64,000 nt of DNA from contig OX485803.1 of NCBI GenBank assembly GCA_950295325.1, forward strand, positions 8,868,001 through 8,932,000, given 5' to 3'. The notes under the pieces were generated by a model. The model was not told the origin of the DNA. It searched no databases and was given only the letters and a program-made list of their open reading frames with translations. Positions 10,091-21,690 of this stretch are shown piece by piece. Made by a program: the position numbers and the translations under genes. The stretch is from Polytrichum commune (taxonomy: Eukaryota; Streptophyta; Polytrichopsida; Polytrichales; Polytrichaceae). The stretch's first letter is position 1. Every line of letters begins with the position of its first letter.

Positions 10091-12640
10091 TAATTGGATT
10101 GCCATAGACGGTATGTAATGGTAACCCTCAACAATAAAATCTCGGATCAACGGATTTTAGTTTGTTATGATTGTCCCACATATACTTAGTTTTAATGATA
10201 GTCCAATGTAGTAGTTGATTGTTTCCTACCTCCCATAGGTTTTTGAAAATGCACAATCCATTTCTATTGAGTTGGGTTGCCCTAGCCTTAGAGAACCCAA
10301 AACCGATCCCTTGGATTTTAGTATTCCACCAAAGACTGGCTTGAAGCGCTTGGTAGTAGTATGTGGGTGGAGAGTCAGAACATGTATGTTGATGTTTTTT
10401 CATGCTTCCTCAATTCTCTTCCATGTAGGTGATCCAAGGGACAAAATATGTCATCTAAGGAACATCCACCATGGGCTCATCCTCCATTTATCAATTAGAT
10501 CTTGCCTAGAGTAGCACAACCAAAATCTTAGGAGGATGTAAGTTGGTGTGCCTCCATCAAAAGCTTTCACAACTCATTTAACTAGGAGGCTTATGGTAAC
10601 CACCTCTGGGTTAGTGAAGCTTAGCCCACCTTTTTTTTAGCCTTGCATAACAATCATTCCATGCAACCTTGGCCCTAACATGTGTGAGTCGTCCACCCCA
10701 TGGGTAGTCTCTTAACATGGCATGTATACGTCTTATTGATTTCCATGTCCTAGTCTATATAAACACAAAAACCAGAGGGTTGAAGATAAAACATGATTCA
10801 TTATTAGTCTCCTACTAGCTAGTGACAATTGTTTGGTCCCCAAATAGGTTTCTTACAGATCTTACTCATGAGGAATTCATCCACATCCAAGACATCCAGG
10901 TTGAGTCCAAATATTGTACCTATAAGTTTGGAGAGTTCCTTGTTTTGAACCCACCTCCACTGATAGTTGTCAAACCATGTAGGTTTATTGCTAATTGTTC
11001 TTTGCCAATATGTTGCGGACTTAAGATTTTGAGGCCCAATGCAAGGCTGAAGGTTTCAAGAATCTCCCCTCGCCATGACAGAAGTGTCATCTACATACTA
11101 TGCAATGATGCTCTACACTATTGGGTAGGCTAGCTCCACCAAGTCTACCCTCCTGGAGTGTTTTCTTTATCATGTGATTAAGCACTTTCTTGATTACAAG
11201 GAAAGGTGGGGTGCTAGGGGGCATGCCTTACTCCTCTTTGGATGGGGAATTGTTTTGTAGGTTGGTCATAAATGTTAACTATAGCCCGAGCATTTGTAAA
11301 TAACAATTTTGACACTCTAGTGTAATTGTCACAAATTCCAAATTCCTTCATTGCTTTGAAAAGAAAATCCCAGTCCATAATGTTGTAGGCTTTGGCAAAA
11401 TCTAGTTTTAGGAATTTACCACATCGTGATTACTTTGCTTTGCCCATGTTAATGCTTCATATGTTAACAACCCATTATCCAAAATAAAATGTAACGGTAG
11501 GAAAGCGTATTGATCTAGACTGATTATTTCCATTGGAAATGGTTGCAACCTAATTTGCCATGCTTTTGCAAAGGTTTTATATGTCACATTCAATAATGTG
11601 ATTTGTTGCTAGTTCCCTAACTTGTAAAATTCCACTTGCTTGTGTAGGAGAGTTATCAGCTCTTTGTCATCCTGGCTAGAAATCTACCTACCCTAATTGC
11701 TTCTTGAATCATCTCAAAGGAGCCCCCCCCCCCAAAAAAAAAAAAAAAATTGTGCTAGTGGTGTATGAATAATTCAATGTAGAGTGTGCTATAGAAATCA
11801 TTGCGGACTTTACCTATCCCTCAATGTCCGTGACCATGGTACCATTGGTGTCTCCTAGTTCTTTAAGTAGAGCGGACTACAACCTTTCCTTGATAGTTTG
11901 AAAAAATTCTTTGGTCATGGTGTCCTTCTCTCTCCATTTTGTCCATGATCTCAATACTTGTCCTTTCATTCTATACCTTTCAAATTTGAGAAGGTTTTCT
12001 CTACACTAACCTACTGTAGTCCATAAAGTAGAATCAAATGGATTCCTTTGTAGTACTTCATTGGCATGTCCCAGTTTGTATATAAGGTGATCTTCATCTT
12101 CTATGTATTTTTCTACTTGCAACTTACAGTAACATCTATAGAACCTTATCATTTAATGGTATTTGGCATAAAAAAGGTTTCCACCTACATTCTACATAAC
12201 AAATTCACTCAATAGCCTCATTTACTTCCAGGTTTTGGGAAATTCTAATATTGATTTTGTAGACATTGGGTTTTTGTTGATCTATCCATCCCTAAATGGA
12301 AAAGATGATTGGAAAGTGATCGGATCTTCCTTCATTACTTTTTATGAAGTGTGTTGACCCCCTTGGCTTGACCGACATATAGAACCTATGTAACCTCCCA
12401 ACTACTTTGGTTCCATCCACATGAAAGTTTTTCCATAAACAAATTTCATATTCCTCATATGTGAAGAGATCCTCAAGTTCAAAGGTACTTTTGACTTGGT
12501 GCCATGATATATTATCTCGGTTGCTAATGATTTGATTGGATGTTGAAAGTAAGGAAGCATATTTTTAGACATGCATATCCTCTACGGCGGGCAACTCAAG
12601 CATGATTGGATACTTATAAGTTACAAACATACAAAAGACA
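10091..12640 (-). pseudogene. Decayed L1-type LINE: endonuclease and reverse transcriptase
   Basis: Read on the minus strand, several broken frames give the parts of a plant L1-like non-LTR element in the correct order. An endonuclease C-terminal end with the S-D-H motif (codons at 12316-12324) comes first. RT fingers follow (about 11593-11408, with DQYAFLPLHFILDN), then the catalytic FLKLDFAKAY (Asp codon 11400-11402), then the Y-V-D-D box (11086-11097). A C-terminal region follows at 10403-10128 with LWWNTKIQGIGFGFSKARA. Many stops and frame changes separate them, so the copy is dead. The 5' part is cut off near 12650, where a MITE begins. The class is secure from the RT and endonuclease motifs; the clade is an inference. 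Confidence 0.8.
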
Positions 12641-12651
12641 TGTGCCATCTC

Positions 12652-12887
12652 GGGGGGGGGGGGCACTCCCTTGTATATTTTGCATACACCTGCGATAATA
12701 ACCTATTAAAATGGGGGCTATTTACCTATGAGAAAGGATTATAAGGGATGCTAATTTTTGAGGGTTTATTATCTACAAATAGGGAGGGAAAAAAATATTG
12801 AGAGGTGCATAAATATCCCTTCATTAAATACCCCATTATTGCACGTGGTTATGAAACATAAGGGGTGTGATTGCTGAGAGAGAGACA
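12652..12887. mobile_element. Mutator-like MITE, copy 1
   Basis: It starts with CTC followed by a 13-G run and CACTCCC. It contains TATTTTGCATACAC and GGGCTATTTACCT, and ends with GCACGTGG.TATGAAA..TAAGGGGTGTGAT. The left and inner phrases recur in the element at 16826-17094, and the right end recurs in the insertion at 41868-42255. No clear target duplication is preserved here. No coding capacity. Confidence 0.6.
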
Positions 12888-14880
12888 GCTGACTTTTCAA
12901 AACTTTTACAAAGTTTGAACTTCCTCTTTTCAGAGGCCAAATCCTTCAATAACTTCTTCATTGCAATACAAGGGTGGGTGGGTGGGAACTTTCACAAGAC
13001 TCTTTCTATTCTCTTGGCATCGTCCTACTTGGTAACACAATAGCATTTTGCATAGTGTAGTTGTTTGCAATCATGTTCATCTATGTGTTGTATAACTTGG
13101 ATCTTTTGTGTTATAACTCACTTTGCTTTGCAAGACTATGTACCTTACTTAGGGTTTCCGTAATAACATGGTACCCAACAACAAATGTTTAAGTTTGACT
13201 GCTCTATACCTTTGAGGTTTAATCACCTATCTTCTTGCTTCACTACAAAGTACATATATCTACTCCACCCTATGTATGGAGTGCTTACAAAGGAAAAGTC
13301 CCTAGTAACATCAACCCATAGAAATGCTTAAAATGTCATAATCACAATACATCCTCGTATTGAGAGTGTGAAGGGCCTGCCTCACCTGTGCCCATGCAAC
13401 CAACCAACAAACATTTGAGGATTAGTTACGTACACGAGGTAAATAACAACAGGACCCAGTTGTTATCCATGTCGCACACATATAAACACCATCAAAAGCA
13501 TTGCAGTATTTCAAATTATAACACTCATTGCCAAATGACATATGGGTGTTCAAACCTGATCCTTGGCCATGACTAAGTTACTCCAAGTAGAATACTCCTC
13601 TTGGTGATTCGTCCTTGTTCCTCTCACTTTCCACACGTATCAACTATTCTAGTGAGAATGCACAAAGTCACCTCACCTTGCGCTTGCGTGAATGGTAAGA
13701 AAAGGAGGCTTCTTTTAGGGTTAGGGGTTTATATTGGAGTTCTTACCTATGGTAAGTTCTTCCAAACCCTGTTTTTTACCATGGGTTACATACGTGATTC
13801 ACGGTTGTAATCATGGTTCCTATACCTCTTTCATCTACATCCTCGTTACATATCTAGTATGGAAAGTATGATCATTTTCCATGTATGTATATGTAGGATC
13901 TTTTGCTTGTATTGTAATCTATTTGTAAAGAAAACAATTTTTAGTTGACTAATGTGAAAGTTTATAATCACAAAGTGTTTAATATCATAGCCTTGATCAA
14001 GAACTAGAGAGAGAGAGAGAGAGAGAGATCACCTTGACCATAGTTGCAAGCTCGTGTGTGAACCCAAGACGGGTTTATTAAGCAAGGCTATGAGATAAGT
14101 GCTATTGCCTCATGTCAAAGGTGGTTCCTATGGGTAATCAAAGACGAGGGGAATGGATGTTTGGGGCATGGTCAAGTGGACTACTCATGAACCCTACATA
14201 GGTTCAAGTGAAAGTGTTTAAAAACTGTACACTAATTTGAAGTTTGTGAAGAAAAAAATCATAAAAAATTAAAGAGCACGATGATCTACAAAGCCAAATA
14301 ATTATGTTGACAAAGGAAATTTCAAGAAAAATCTACATATTTTAGAAGATGCTGCAAGTAGGTGATATTGAACAAGTAATTGTTTATTTTTTAAAAATAT
14401 GATAAAATCACATTATATATATTTTTCTACAAAGTTTTGTAATGATGCCCTCAAGTTTATAATGGATGCAAGGAATGTGAAAAGTCCAATTTAAAAATAT
14501 TTACAATCGTAAAATTTACGTCCAAAACCGGATTTAGTCATTTGCTTTTGAGCATCACTTTTAATGATAAGTTTTGAAGATATCGTCTTCATATTCGATA
14601 TGGGAGTATGTAACACAACAAAATGGGTTTCCATCAAGAAAAATCCAATTTAAACAACACTCTGCTACTACTTTTAGGCATTTGACCCAAAAATTTATGA
14701 ATTCGATAAATCCGAGCATTTTTTTGGTACACATAACTATGCTTGCACTTGACGTGTTTGTTAGTGTGGGTTTTATGTATCATGTGTGGGGTTCAATTCC
14801 CAAGGTTGTTCTCTATTTTGGTGTCCATGCGAGGGTTGGTTAGGTGGGGGTTACTATTGTTAATGATTTTCCAATTTTCA
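12888..14880. other. No gene recognised; GA microsatellite
   Basis: Short frames only. A (GA)n run lies at about 14006-14028. From about 14740 the plus strand becomes rich in G and T, leading into the inverted non-LTR fragment. Confidence 0.4.
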
Positions 14881-15785
14881 TTTGTTGAGTGTGAGTAGAA
14901 TGAGGTATTTGATGGCTATTAAGTAGATTGTTGCATGCATGCATAGATGGGCATTAGTATGATATGCATTGTTCAAATAGTTTGATGCATGTATTTGTGT
15001 GGATGCCTCCACATATGTATGTTTTGAGAATGGTGAGGGTGACACATCAACCGGCGTCTTCTAGGGTGTCCATTAGTTTTTGGAACTTGAGTGTTTTTTG
15101 TTGGATGGCTATGGTGGGTTTGTGGTCTTGGCATAAGGTCAATTTAATAAGTTATAGGCTACAAAATCCGGGGGTATAGTATGTGATCTATTTTGGGGAG
15201 GTGATGGTGATGAATAGGATATTGGGTTTGAGCCTTGCGAGGCAATGGTGTGTTCTTGTGGTGGAGATTGTATTGTGTGTGTGTGGAGGGGGGGGGTGTT
15301 CCGAGGTGAGTGTTTGCATTCAATAGTAGGGTGTCTAATGTTGTGGAGAGGGAGAGGAGTAGCTTATGGATTAGCTATACAATTTAATTGTGTTTTGTTG
15401 TTCATATATTGTTGAGAATAGGGTTGGTGCACATGGTGAGGAGGTGGAGATATGTGTTTGCCTCTCATAGTGGCCAAAGGTTATAGAGGGTGGGATGGGA
15501 ATTTGGTGGGTCGGATGATGCATTTCCTTTGATTGCCCATGTATTGTCCATATCTTAGTTTGAGGGTGTATGTGATTTGTGCATCTATGAATTGGGGTGC
15601 TGACCAAAAGTAGTTGGAGATGGGGGAATAGATGAGTGGGTTGTGGAGCTAGTTTTCTACGTATGGATATTGGGGTAGGATGGTGGTTGTGAGTTGGTGG
15701 ATATACTCTTACATATGTAGGGCTTGGAGTAGTGTTTGAGGTGTTGGATGGGTGTGGTGTGGGGGTATGTCTAACATAAGTATTG
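14881..15785 (-). pseudogene. Non-LTR retroelement 3' fragment, copy 2 (AC-rich coding strand)
   Basis: On the minus strand the sequence is strongly A+C-rich. In one broken frame it gives QITYTLKLRYGQYMGNQRK, then CLARLKPNI, then IKLTLCQDHKP, then a stretch ending in a helix-like tail. The same ordered blocks (QITQTLKFRY, CLAKLRPNI, IEFTYCHDR) occur on the plus strand at 19340-19860, so the two are inverted copies of one family. Frames are broken by stops throughout. A chance frame of about 170 codons (15883-15371) with Pro/Thr/His-rich content overlaps it and is not the real frame. Confidence 0.6.
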
Positions 15786-15803
15786 AGCATCGATTGGCTC
15801 CCA

Positions 15804-15844
<41 letters not shown>

Positions 15845-15860
15845 CATCATCATCATCATC
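15804..15860. repeat. (ATT)n(ATC)n microsatellite
   Basis: About 13 ATT/TTA units are followed by about 6 CAT units. It lies at the 5' edge of the inverted non-LTR fragment. Confidence 0.95.
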
Positions 15861-16825
15861 TGTATTACAAATATTCTTGACACAATAATCTAAGGTTCGC
15901 AACAATTCCATTTCTCCAACTTTGTTTTTATTAAGTTACGGTGCATGGTGCATGGTTCATTACTAAGGGTCTTAGTAATGTTATGGATCTTCACAACGAC
16001 ATAAATTTTTTTTCCACTAGTGTCAGATTTGCACAATCAATTTAATACATATATCCATATTAACGGTGATTCTCACCCTGAGCCTCGTGGTCATGATGAT
16101 CTCCTTTCAAATTGTGGTCCAAGCCTCCTTACTGCCCAATCTAGGTTATTTGTTTATCAAGACATGACCCAATTTTTGAAACGTGACCAATCCCAATGAA
16201 AATCAACTCATTGTCCCATTGTCTTGGCATATCCCAACATGATTTACCAGAAGTTGCAGTTTCATCTTCCCATATGAACTACACCTAACCAAGAACCTCT
16301 TTATTTGTCCATGGTTTTCCTAGATAGAAAATCGGGTGGCACTCTTCTTCCTTAAGCTATGCCTAGTCCTGATCTACCTATTCTAACTATCGTTGGTTTT
16401 GGATCCATTATATTCTAGCCTAGATCTACATTCTTGGCTCTAACTTCATGTAGGCATAGTGAGATGTCTTCTATGACATTCATGCCACAAAACCCAAATC
16501 ATTCTAACCTACAGACCATCATAATGATTAGAGAAAGGAGTTTGAAATCCTAAGCATCAACCATCGTTGCAAGAATACTACCACTATGAGAATGCCTCAT
16601 ATTTGGTTTCCTCATACCTTTACTTCCATATGCAACTCAAAACCATTCACAAAGAAATCAGATCCTATCTCGCAAGTATCCTCTAACATCTTCACCACTA
16701 AGAGCTAAAAGCCTAACTCCATTGCTCAAATTCTAGACTACTTGAACTAACTCCTACACTAACTCCTCCAAAGTCCTTTGCCTTGACTTATGTAGCAAAA
16801 CCCTGAACCTAATAGTGACTAAATG
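15861..16825. other. No gene recognised
   Basis: Frames are short on both strands and no repeat relation was noticed. The last nine bases (16817-16825, GACTAAATG) are the target duplication of the MITE that follows. Confidence 0.4.
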
Positions 16826-17094
16826 CTCGGGGGGTTCACTCCCTCTTATATTTTGCATACACGTGCGGTCGGGACTTATTTATTGGGGGGCTATTTACCT
16901 TGCAGAAAAGATTATAAGGTATGGTATTTTTCAAAATAAAGGTGTGATGGTATTTTACATGTAATCCTTTTTCACTATTTAAAAACCCCCTATATTATAT
17001 GTAAGTTTTTTACAAAATTTATCTACAATGAATATATTAGACCCTATTTTTTATTGCACGGTGTTCTACGATTTTTCGCCAGTGAACCCCCTGA
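16826..17094. mobile_element. Mutator-like MITE, copy 2, with 9-bp target duplication
   Basis: The ends are inverted repeats: CTCGGGGGGTTCACT on the left and AGTGAACCCCCTGA on the right. The element is flanked by the 9-bp direct repeat GACTAAATG (16817-16825 and 17095-17103), the duplication length typical of Mutator-like elements. It is 269 bp long and non-coding. Internal phrases (TATTTTGCATACAC, GGGGGCTATTTACCT, GATTATAAGG) are shared with the copy at 12652. Confidence 0.8.
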
Positions 17095-17103
17095 GACTAA
17101 ATG

Positions 17104-17335
17104 TTACCTTAGTTACTAGAACGCACCCTAGTAGAACCAATAATTACCTTCGTAACACCAAAAGGCATTGGTACAGTTAACCAATAGGTTACTAATGTAG
17201 TAAACCAATCAATCCCATATGGTAAACTAGTAGGTTACTACTAATCATAACCACTTACTAGGCTACAAATTACTTAGTAGCCAAAACTTACTAATGAACC
17301 AGGTGCTACTACTACTAAGTAAAAGCCACTATAGA
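17104..17335. repeat. TTACTAG-rich simple region
   Basis: The words TTACTAG, GTTACTA and TAGTAACC and their complements recur at irregular spacing. The tract is a degenerate short-period repeat and has no coding capacity. Confidence 0.5.
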
Positions 17336-17964
17336 TTTTGTCACTATTCTACCCTTAACAATCCATGAAGAGTTATCTAATGCTAGGTGGGAAAGTGTTG
17401 TGCATTGCTTTATTTGTTGGCCACTCTCATTACTTGGCTTGCTTCATGTGCAGAAAAAATTAAATAAGCTTAGACCTCCCTGGTTAGAAACAATGTGTAT
17501 GTTTCACAAATATTATACTTGTTTGTTTGTTTGTTTGTTTTTTATTTTGATTTCTTGATATTTTTGCCTTCACAAGTCACAAAAAATTTCAAATTCTAAA
17601 TTGTTCGTGTCAATTGACATGCATTTTTTGGGCAAGTTTTTGCATGTCAAATGTCAATAAATTAAAGACTATGTCAAAAATACACATAGGATAGAAAGCA
17701 ATCCTCAAGCCAAAAATGTGGCATTTCCCAAGTCAATCATGACATGGGATAGTTGGAAGAAGGATGTGTTATATATATAAATGTATTGGGTGCCAAGTAT
17801 CTAACAAATTACAACACATATGTTAATTTAAGGTATACCTAGTTGGGGCATACATAAACATTAGTGAGTAGCCTTGAAGATTTCCATGCCCAAAAGTATA
17901 TTGCCAAAAAAATACTAGAGTTTTGTAGTCAATAATAAGTGCCACATAACTGCATGAAGTAAAC
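17336..17964. other. No gene recognised
   Basis: AT-rich sequence with a short (GTTT)n run at about 17520-17540 and no useful frame. Confidence 0.4.
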
Positions 17965-18180
17965 TAAATATGATGTTTAATGTCACTTACTATTTGGAGT
18001 TACACAGTGCTATATCTTTTTACTACTGATGTATTTTTTTACCAATGAAAGTTGTTAATGTTTTATAATGTTCAAACAACCAAATAACATTTGCTAGTAA
18101 AATACGAGACGTACAATAAATAGATATAGCACAGTGTAATTTCAAATAAGAATTGACACTAATTATCATATCTAGTGTAG
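17965..18180. mobile_element. Foldback MITE with ~60-bp imperfect arms
   Basis: The left arm (about 17965-18030) contains TATGAT, AATGTCACTTAC, GTTACACAGTGCTATATCT. The right arm (about 18117-18180) is its imperfect reverse complement, including AGATATAGCACAGTGTAA and GACACTAATTATCATA. The loop is about 85 bp. The right end, ATATCTAGTGTAG, resembles the ends of the element at 714-1057 and the palindrome at 4924. No coding capacity. Confidence 0.7.
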
Positions 18181-18420
18181 TATCCCAGGTGGAGGAGGAC
18201 GATAAAACGCTTGGGAGGTGGAAAACTGCCCCATGGTAGTCATTGTGTGGGACCCCAACGTACTCGGCAAGGTTGTTCTAGTCAAAGAATGGCCACACTG
18301 GGGGGTTTAGCTGGGACCCAACCACCCTGGCCGGTTCCCCCCCCCCCCAATTGGGGCTGCCCATCCAAGGCAGATAACGTGCCAAAGAACCCCGACTCGC
18401 CCATTTGCCTAGGGGCAAGA
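18181..18420. other. GC-rich segment 5' of the non-LTR fragment
   Basis: Markedly more G+C than its surroundings and with a poly-C run at about 18339-18348. A plus-strand frame of 176 codons starts here (18211) and runs into the AC-rich element. Its first part has no recognisable domain. It could be the 5' flank or leader of the element; I cannot decide. Confidence 0.35.
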
Positions 18421-20180
18421 ATCCACGCCATTATAATATACGAGAACTACCACCATAAAAGACAAAATGGGAGCACCAACCATCGAACAACACTACCTTT
18501 GTCAATGGACAATACCACGAGGAAGCACACAAAATGGTGCATAGAACAACCACTCACAACTTCAAACAACATAATGTTAGACCATAACTTAATATTAATC
18601 ACCAAATTCAAAAACAACAAGCACATTCAACATTACTCAAAGCTTATGAAAGTGCCTAAACCACATGCAATCCAAAGTCACCCGCTTTATAAGACCACCC
18701 GTACCCATCACAAACCTCACATTCTCCACACAAGAACATAACCCTAACAAAGACATCATCCCAAACAAACCCACTATCCAAATCCAAGGACCGGAAAACC
18801 AACATCTACAACCACAAAGGAAACTATATCACAACAATCACCAAAGAACGACTACAATGGCTTTGGATCAATGCTTCCATAACCACTCAACCCACCTTCC
18901 AACTTCCTACACCCACCCAAACAAGTTTTCACTACAAAAATCCCATGGCTTACCCAAAAATACATAACCATACTATCCAAGAAAAAACCCAAAACCATCC
19001 AACCCAATAGTTGCTATAGCTAACCAACTTTATTGGACAAACTACTCAATATCCATTCATAGAGTCAGAGCACATATTGGGATAACCATGAACAAAATAG
19101 CCGACACACTAAGCGGAAGAAAGAGAAAAAAAGAAAAAGAAACCCCAACTGCAATATTACACATTGCTTGCACCACCCCGTATTGGCTAGCAACTAGCTC
19201 AACTGCAACTTATGACATATCCATTTGAAACCTACACACATTCATCAACCAAACACATCGAGCCAAGAAAACCGCTCTTGCCAAAAACAAATCCCCATAT
19301 GTGGACGAATGGCTATCCAACAACCCAATCAACTGTAAACCATTTAATTGCTTTTGGAAAGCCTTAGGTATGACATACACCCAAATCACACAAACCTTAA
19401 AGTTTAGATACGTACACACGATACATGGCAACCATTACAAAAGCCTCTTCTGGTCCCTCACATACCCCTAACCCCAACTACACACTATGCCCTAACAATG
19501 AAAGAGTACACATGGCCCCACCTACTATCCTAATGTGAAAACCAACATCTCAAAGGCCTCTACATAGCTCGCCATAATTGAACCGTCTGCCTTATTGCCC
19601 TAATTCTACAAGCTAAACAAAACACAAGATTCTATACATTTACAAACATTGGAACCCACAACAACCAACCACTAGACTTGACAATGCCTAATTGGGTACT
19701 CGAATGCACACATAACAACCCACCATGTCAGTGCCTAGCTAAACTAAGACCCAACATACCCAACATGCATCCTAGGAGCACCCAACCAATGCCCCACACC
19801 CGTGTCCCCATCCTCGTCTATTACATTACAACTCATTGAATTCACATACTGCCATGATAGATACCCATAGTAGGCATTGAACACAAACGCAACAAGTATG
19901 GTACACTCATAACGACCCTACAACAAAAAAAAGATGGCAAGTGAAGCCCCTCATCACCAAAACAATAGGATTAAGAGGAGCCATCCACGAACACTCCATC
20001 ATTAAAATAAACAATCTCAAGATCATGAAAGAATACACCAAATGCCTCATGAAAATGAATGCATCAAAATGCTATAAAATACCTCACTTACCTCATACTC
20101 AACAAAAGAAAACTAGATAACAAACATCCATATCTCTTCCATAATCACCACCACTTTTAACTACACTTTCCCTTCCCCCT
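18421..20180 (+). pseudogene. Non-LTR retroelement 3' part: RNase H and restriction-like-endonuclease-like tail
   Basis: The plus strand is strongly A+C-rich. One broken frame gives an RNase H C-terminal motif, VRAHIGITMNKIADTL (19064-19111; family form H-x-G-x-x-x-N-x-x-A-D). Then come KSPYVDEWLSNNP, QITQTLKFRYVHTIHGNHYK, LYIARHN, a Cys-rich block C..NNPPCQCLAKLRPNI (about 19706-19760), IEFTYCHDR (about 19835-19860) and LRGAIHEHS (about 19971-19999). The LRP(N/D)I...E..Y..D...K..KY arrangement resembles the PD-(D/E)xK endonuclease at the C-terminus of some non-LTR retrotransposons. Stops and frame changes are frequent, and I found no intact RT core upstream, so this is a dead 3' fragment. 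The RNase H assignment is fairly firm; the endonuclease assignment is an inference. Confidence 0.6.
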
Positions 20181-21384
20181 TATTTACACACATGATGAGC
20201 CCTCCTTTTGCATGAAAGTCACATACACCTTAATTTTCATCATGGCAACCATGATCAGTCTATGGCCAATGGGCTCAAATTCACACCAATGTAAAAAAAT
20301 TTACACTAGTGTTTTTTTTGTTTTTTTTTCTCCTAGTGTGTGCTAACCAACTAATTTAGTGTGGTGAGTTAATTGATGTGCACCATGTTAGTTAATATGA
20401 TCTTCGTGACTTGCTAAGTAGGACCAAGCTTCATGTGGCCTTGGGGGATGGATTCTTCATACCACATATGAATTAATGTGAGTGTAAGAAGGGGTATTGT
20501 TTAAGGCATTAACATACATAATATACATAAGTGAGAGGTTTTAAGTTTTAATAACATTATTCAACTAATATTAATTGTTTCATTATAAGAATATCAGTTC
20601 ACTACTTCACCTAAGTTTTCAACTTGATTTTGCGATTGCAATGCTTCACTATGAAAATAAACAATGTATAATTCTAAATAGAATAGGGTTCATTCCCGGT
20701 CCTACCCAACATACAAACTCAATTGAATAATGTTATGTCTCTAATATGTACATTTGAAAAGGCTATTAAGAATGTTGAAATAAGGTAGATGTACAAAAAG
20801 GGGCCCTAGGGTTTAGAGAAAAAATTGATAATAGATGTGTTAATTCCATCCAATTCATGTTTTCAGCCATTATTGTCATATGATAATAGTCCTCAATAAC
20901 TACTTGTCCATTCTTGTTGGGGTTTTGCATTTGGGTTCTACATTCTATGAATTGAAGGCTCATGAGCTCCCTTGAGTTTTGCTCTCTAGGTGGAGGCTAA
21001 GTTATTGTGCTTTTTGTCTTTTTTTGCTTGCTGAGCTACGTGCTATGGATGAAAAAATGTTCAATGACTTTCTTATTGGAAACTGAAAGTGGACTTTAAA
21101 TGTAATAAATGCTTATTTAATTTGAGATTTATAATTTGCATATGTATTGGAGGCATTAAGTACATTACATGAAAACCTTAGTATAAATATATGAGTCCAT
21201 TTTCTAGCATGCCATTAATACGCATACACTTGTTTTTCTCTACAAACTTCTCGTATGTAGGGGGTTCAATTTCAATGCGACCCACGCACACCAGTTAGGT
21301 TTCTAATGAAGAGTCCACCCCGGGCACGTGGCACCCTCTCTAAGGTAGACAACTCTTATTCAATTACTTTTTTTATTGGGACAT
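20181..21384. other. No gene recognised
   Basis: Short frames only. The sequence returns to the AT-rich background after the AC-rich element. No element ends were recognised. Confidence 0.4.
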
Positions 21385-21690
21385 TTATATTTGAGTAGTA
21401 GGTGGTTTGTTGTGGCTCCAAGAACCAATACCAAAAAGATGTGTGTGTTTGAAAATGATTGGATTGCATGCTCAATGTAACAACCATTCTTGGCTCAATA
21501 GTCAACATAAATGGGGGTTGGGGGGGGGGGTGTGGGTGGGACCTATACGACCATTAATGAGCACAAGAATCTTCACCTTGACAAGAAACAAGATATCATA
21601 TGAGCTCCTAAAATTATAAGGAAAGTTGCTACAACTTCGATTTGGTAACCATCTCATTCTAATTGTTTGTTTCACATCCTAGAAGTAGGC
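21385..21690. repeat. Dispersed repeat D1, copy 1
   Basis: Partial match in direct orientation to about 28030-28260. Shared phrases include TCAATAGTCAACATAA, a variable block, then CTTTGA/CTTGACAA, ACAAGATATCATATG versus ATAATAACATGGAG, and ..CATCTCATTCTAATT versus CGTCTCGTTCTAATTTC. This copy carries a G-run insertion at about 21518-21528. No coding capacity. Confidence 0.45.

Noticed and set aside
14781-14801. GGGTTCAATTCCC-like tRNA B-box sequence
   Set aside because: No matching A box, no anticodon arm and no acceptor-stem pairing at the right distance.
15371-15883. A 170-codon minus-strand frame, the third longest in the window
   Set aside because: It is low-complexity (Ile run from the ATT microsatellite, then Pro/Thr/His). 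The conserved blocks of the retroelement lie in another frame of the same strand.
18211-18741. A 176-codon plus-strand frame starting in GC-rich sequence
   Set aside because: No domain. Its second half overlaps the AC-rich element, where few stop codons are expected simply because T and G are rare.
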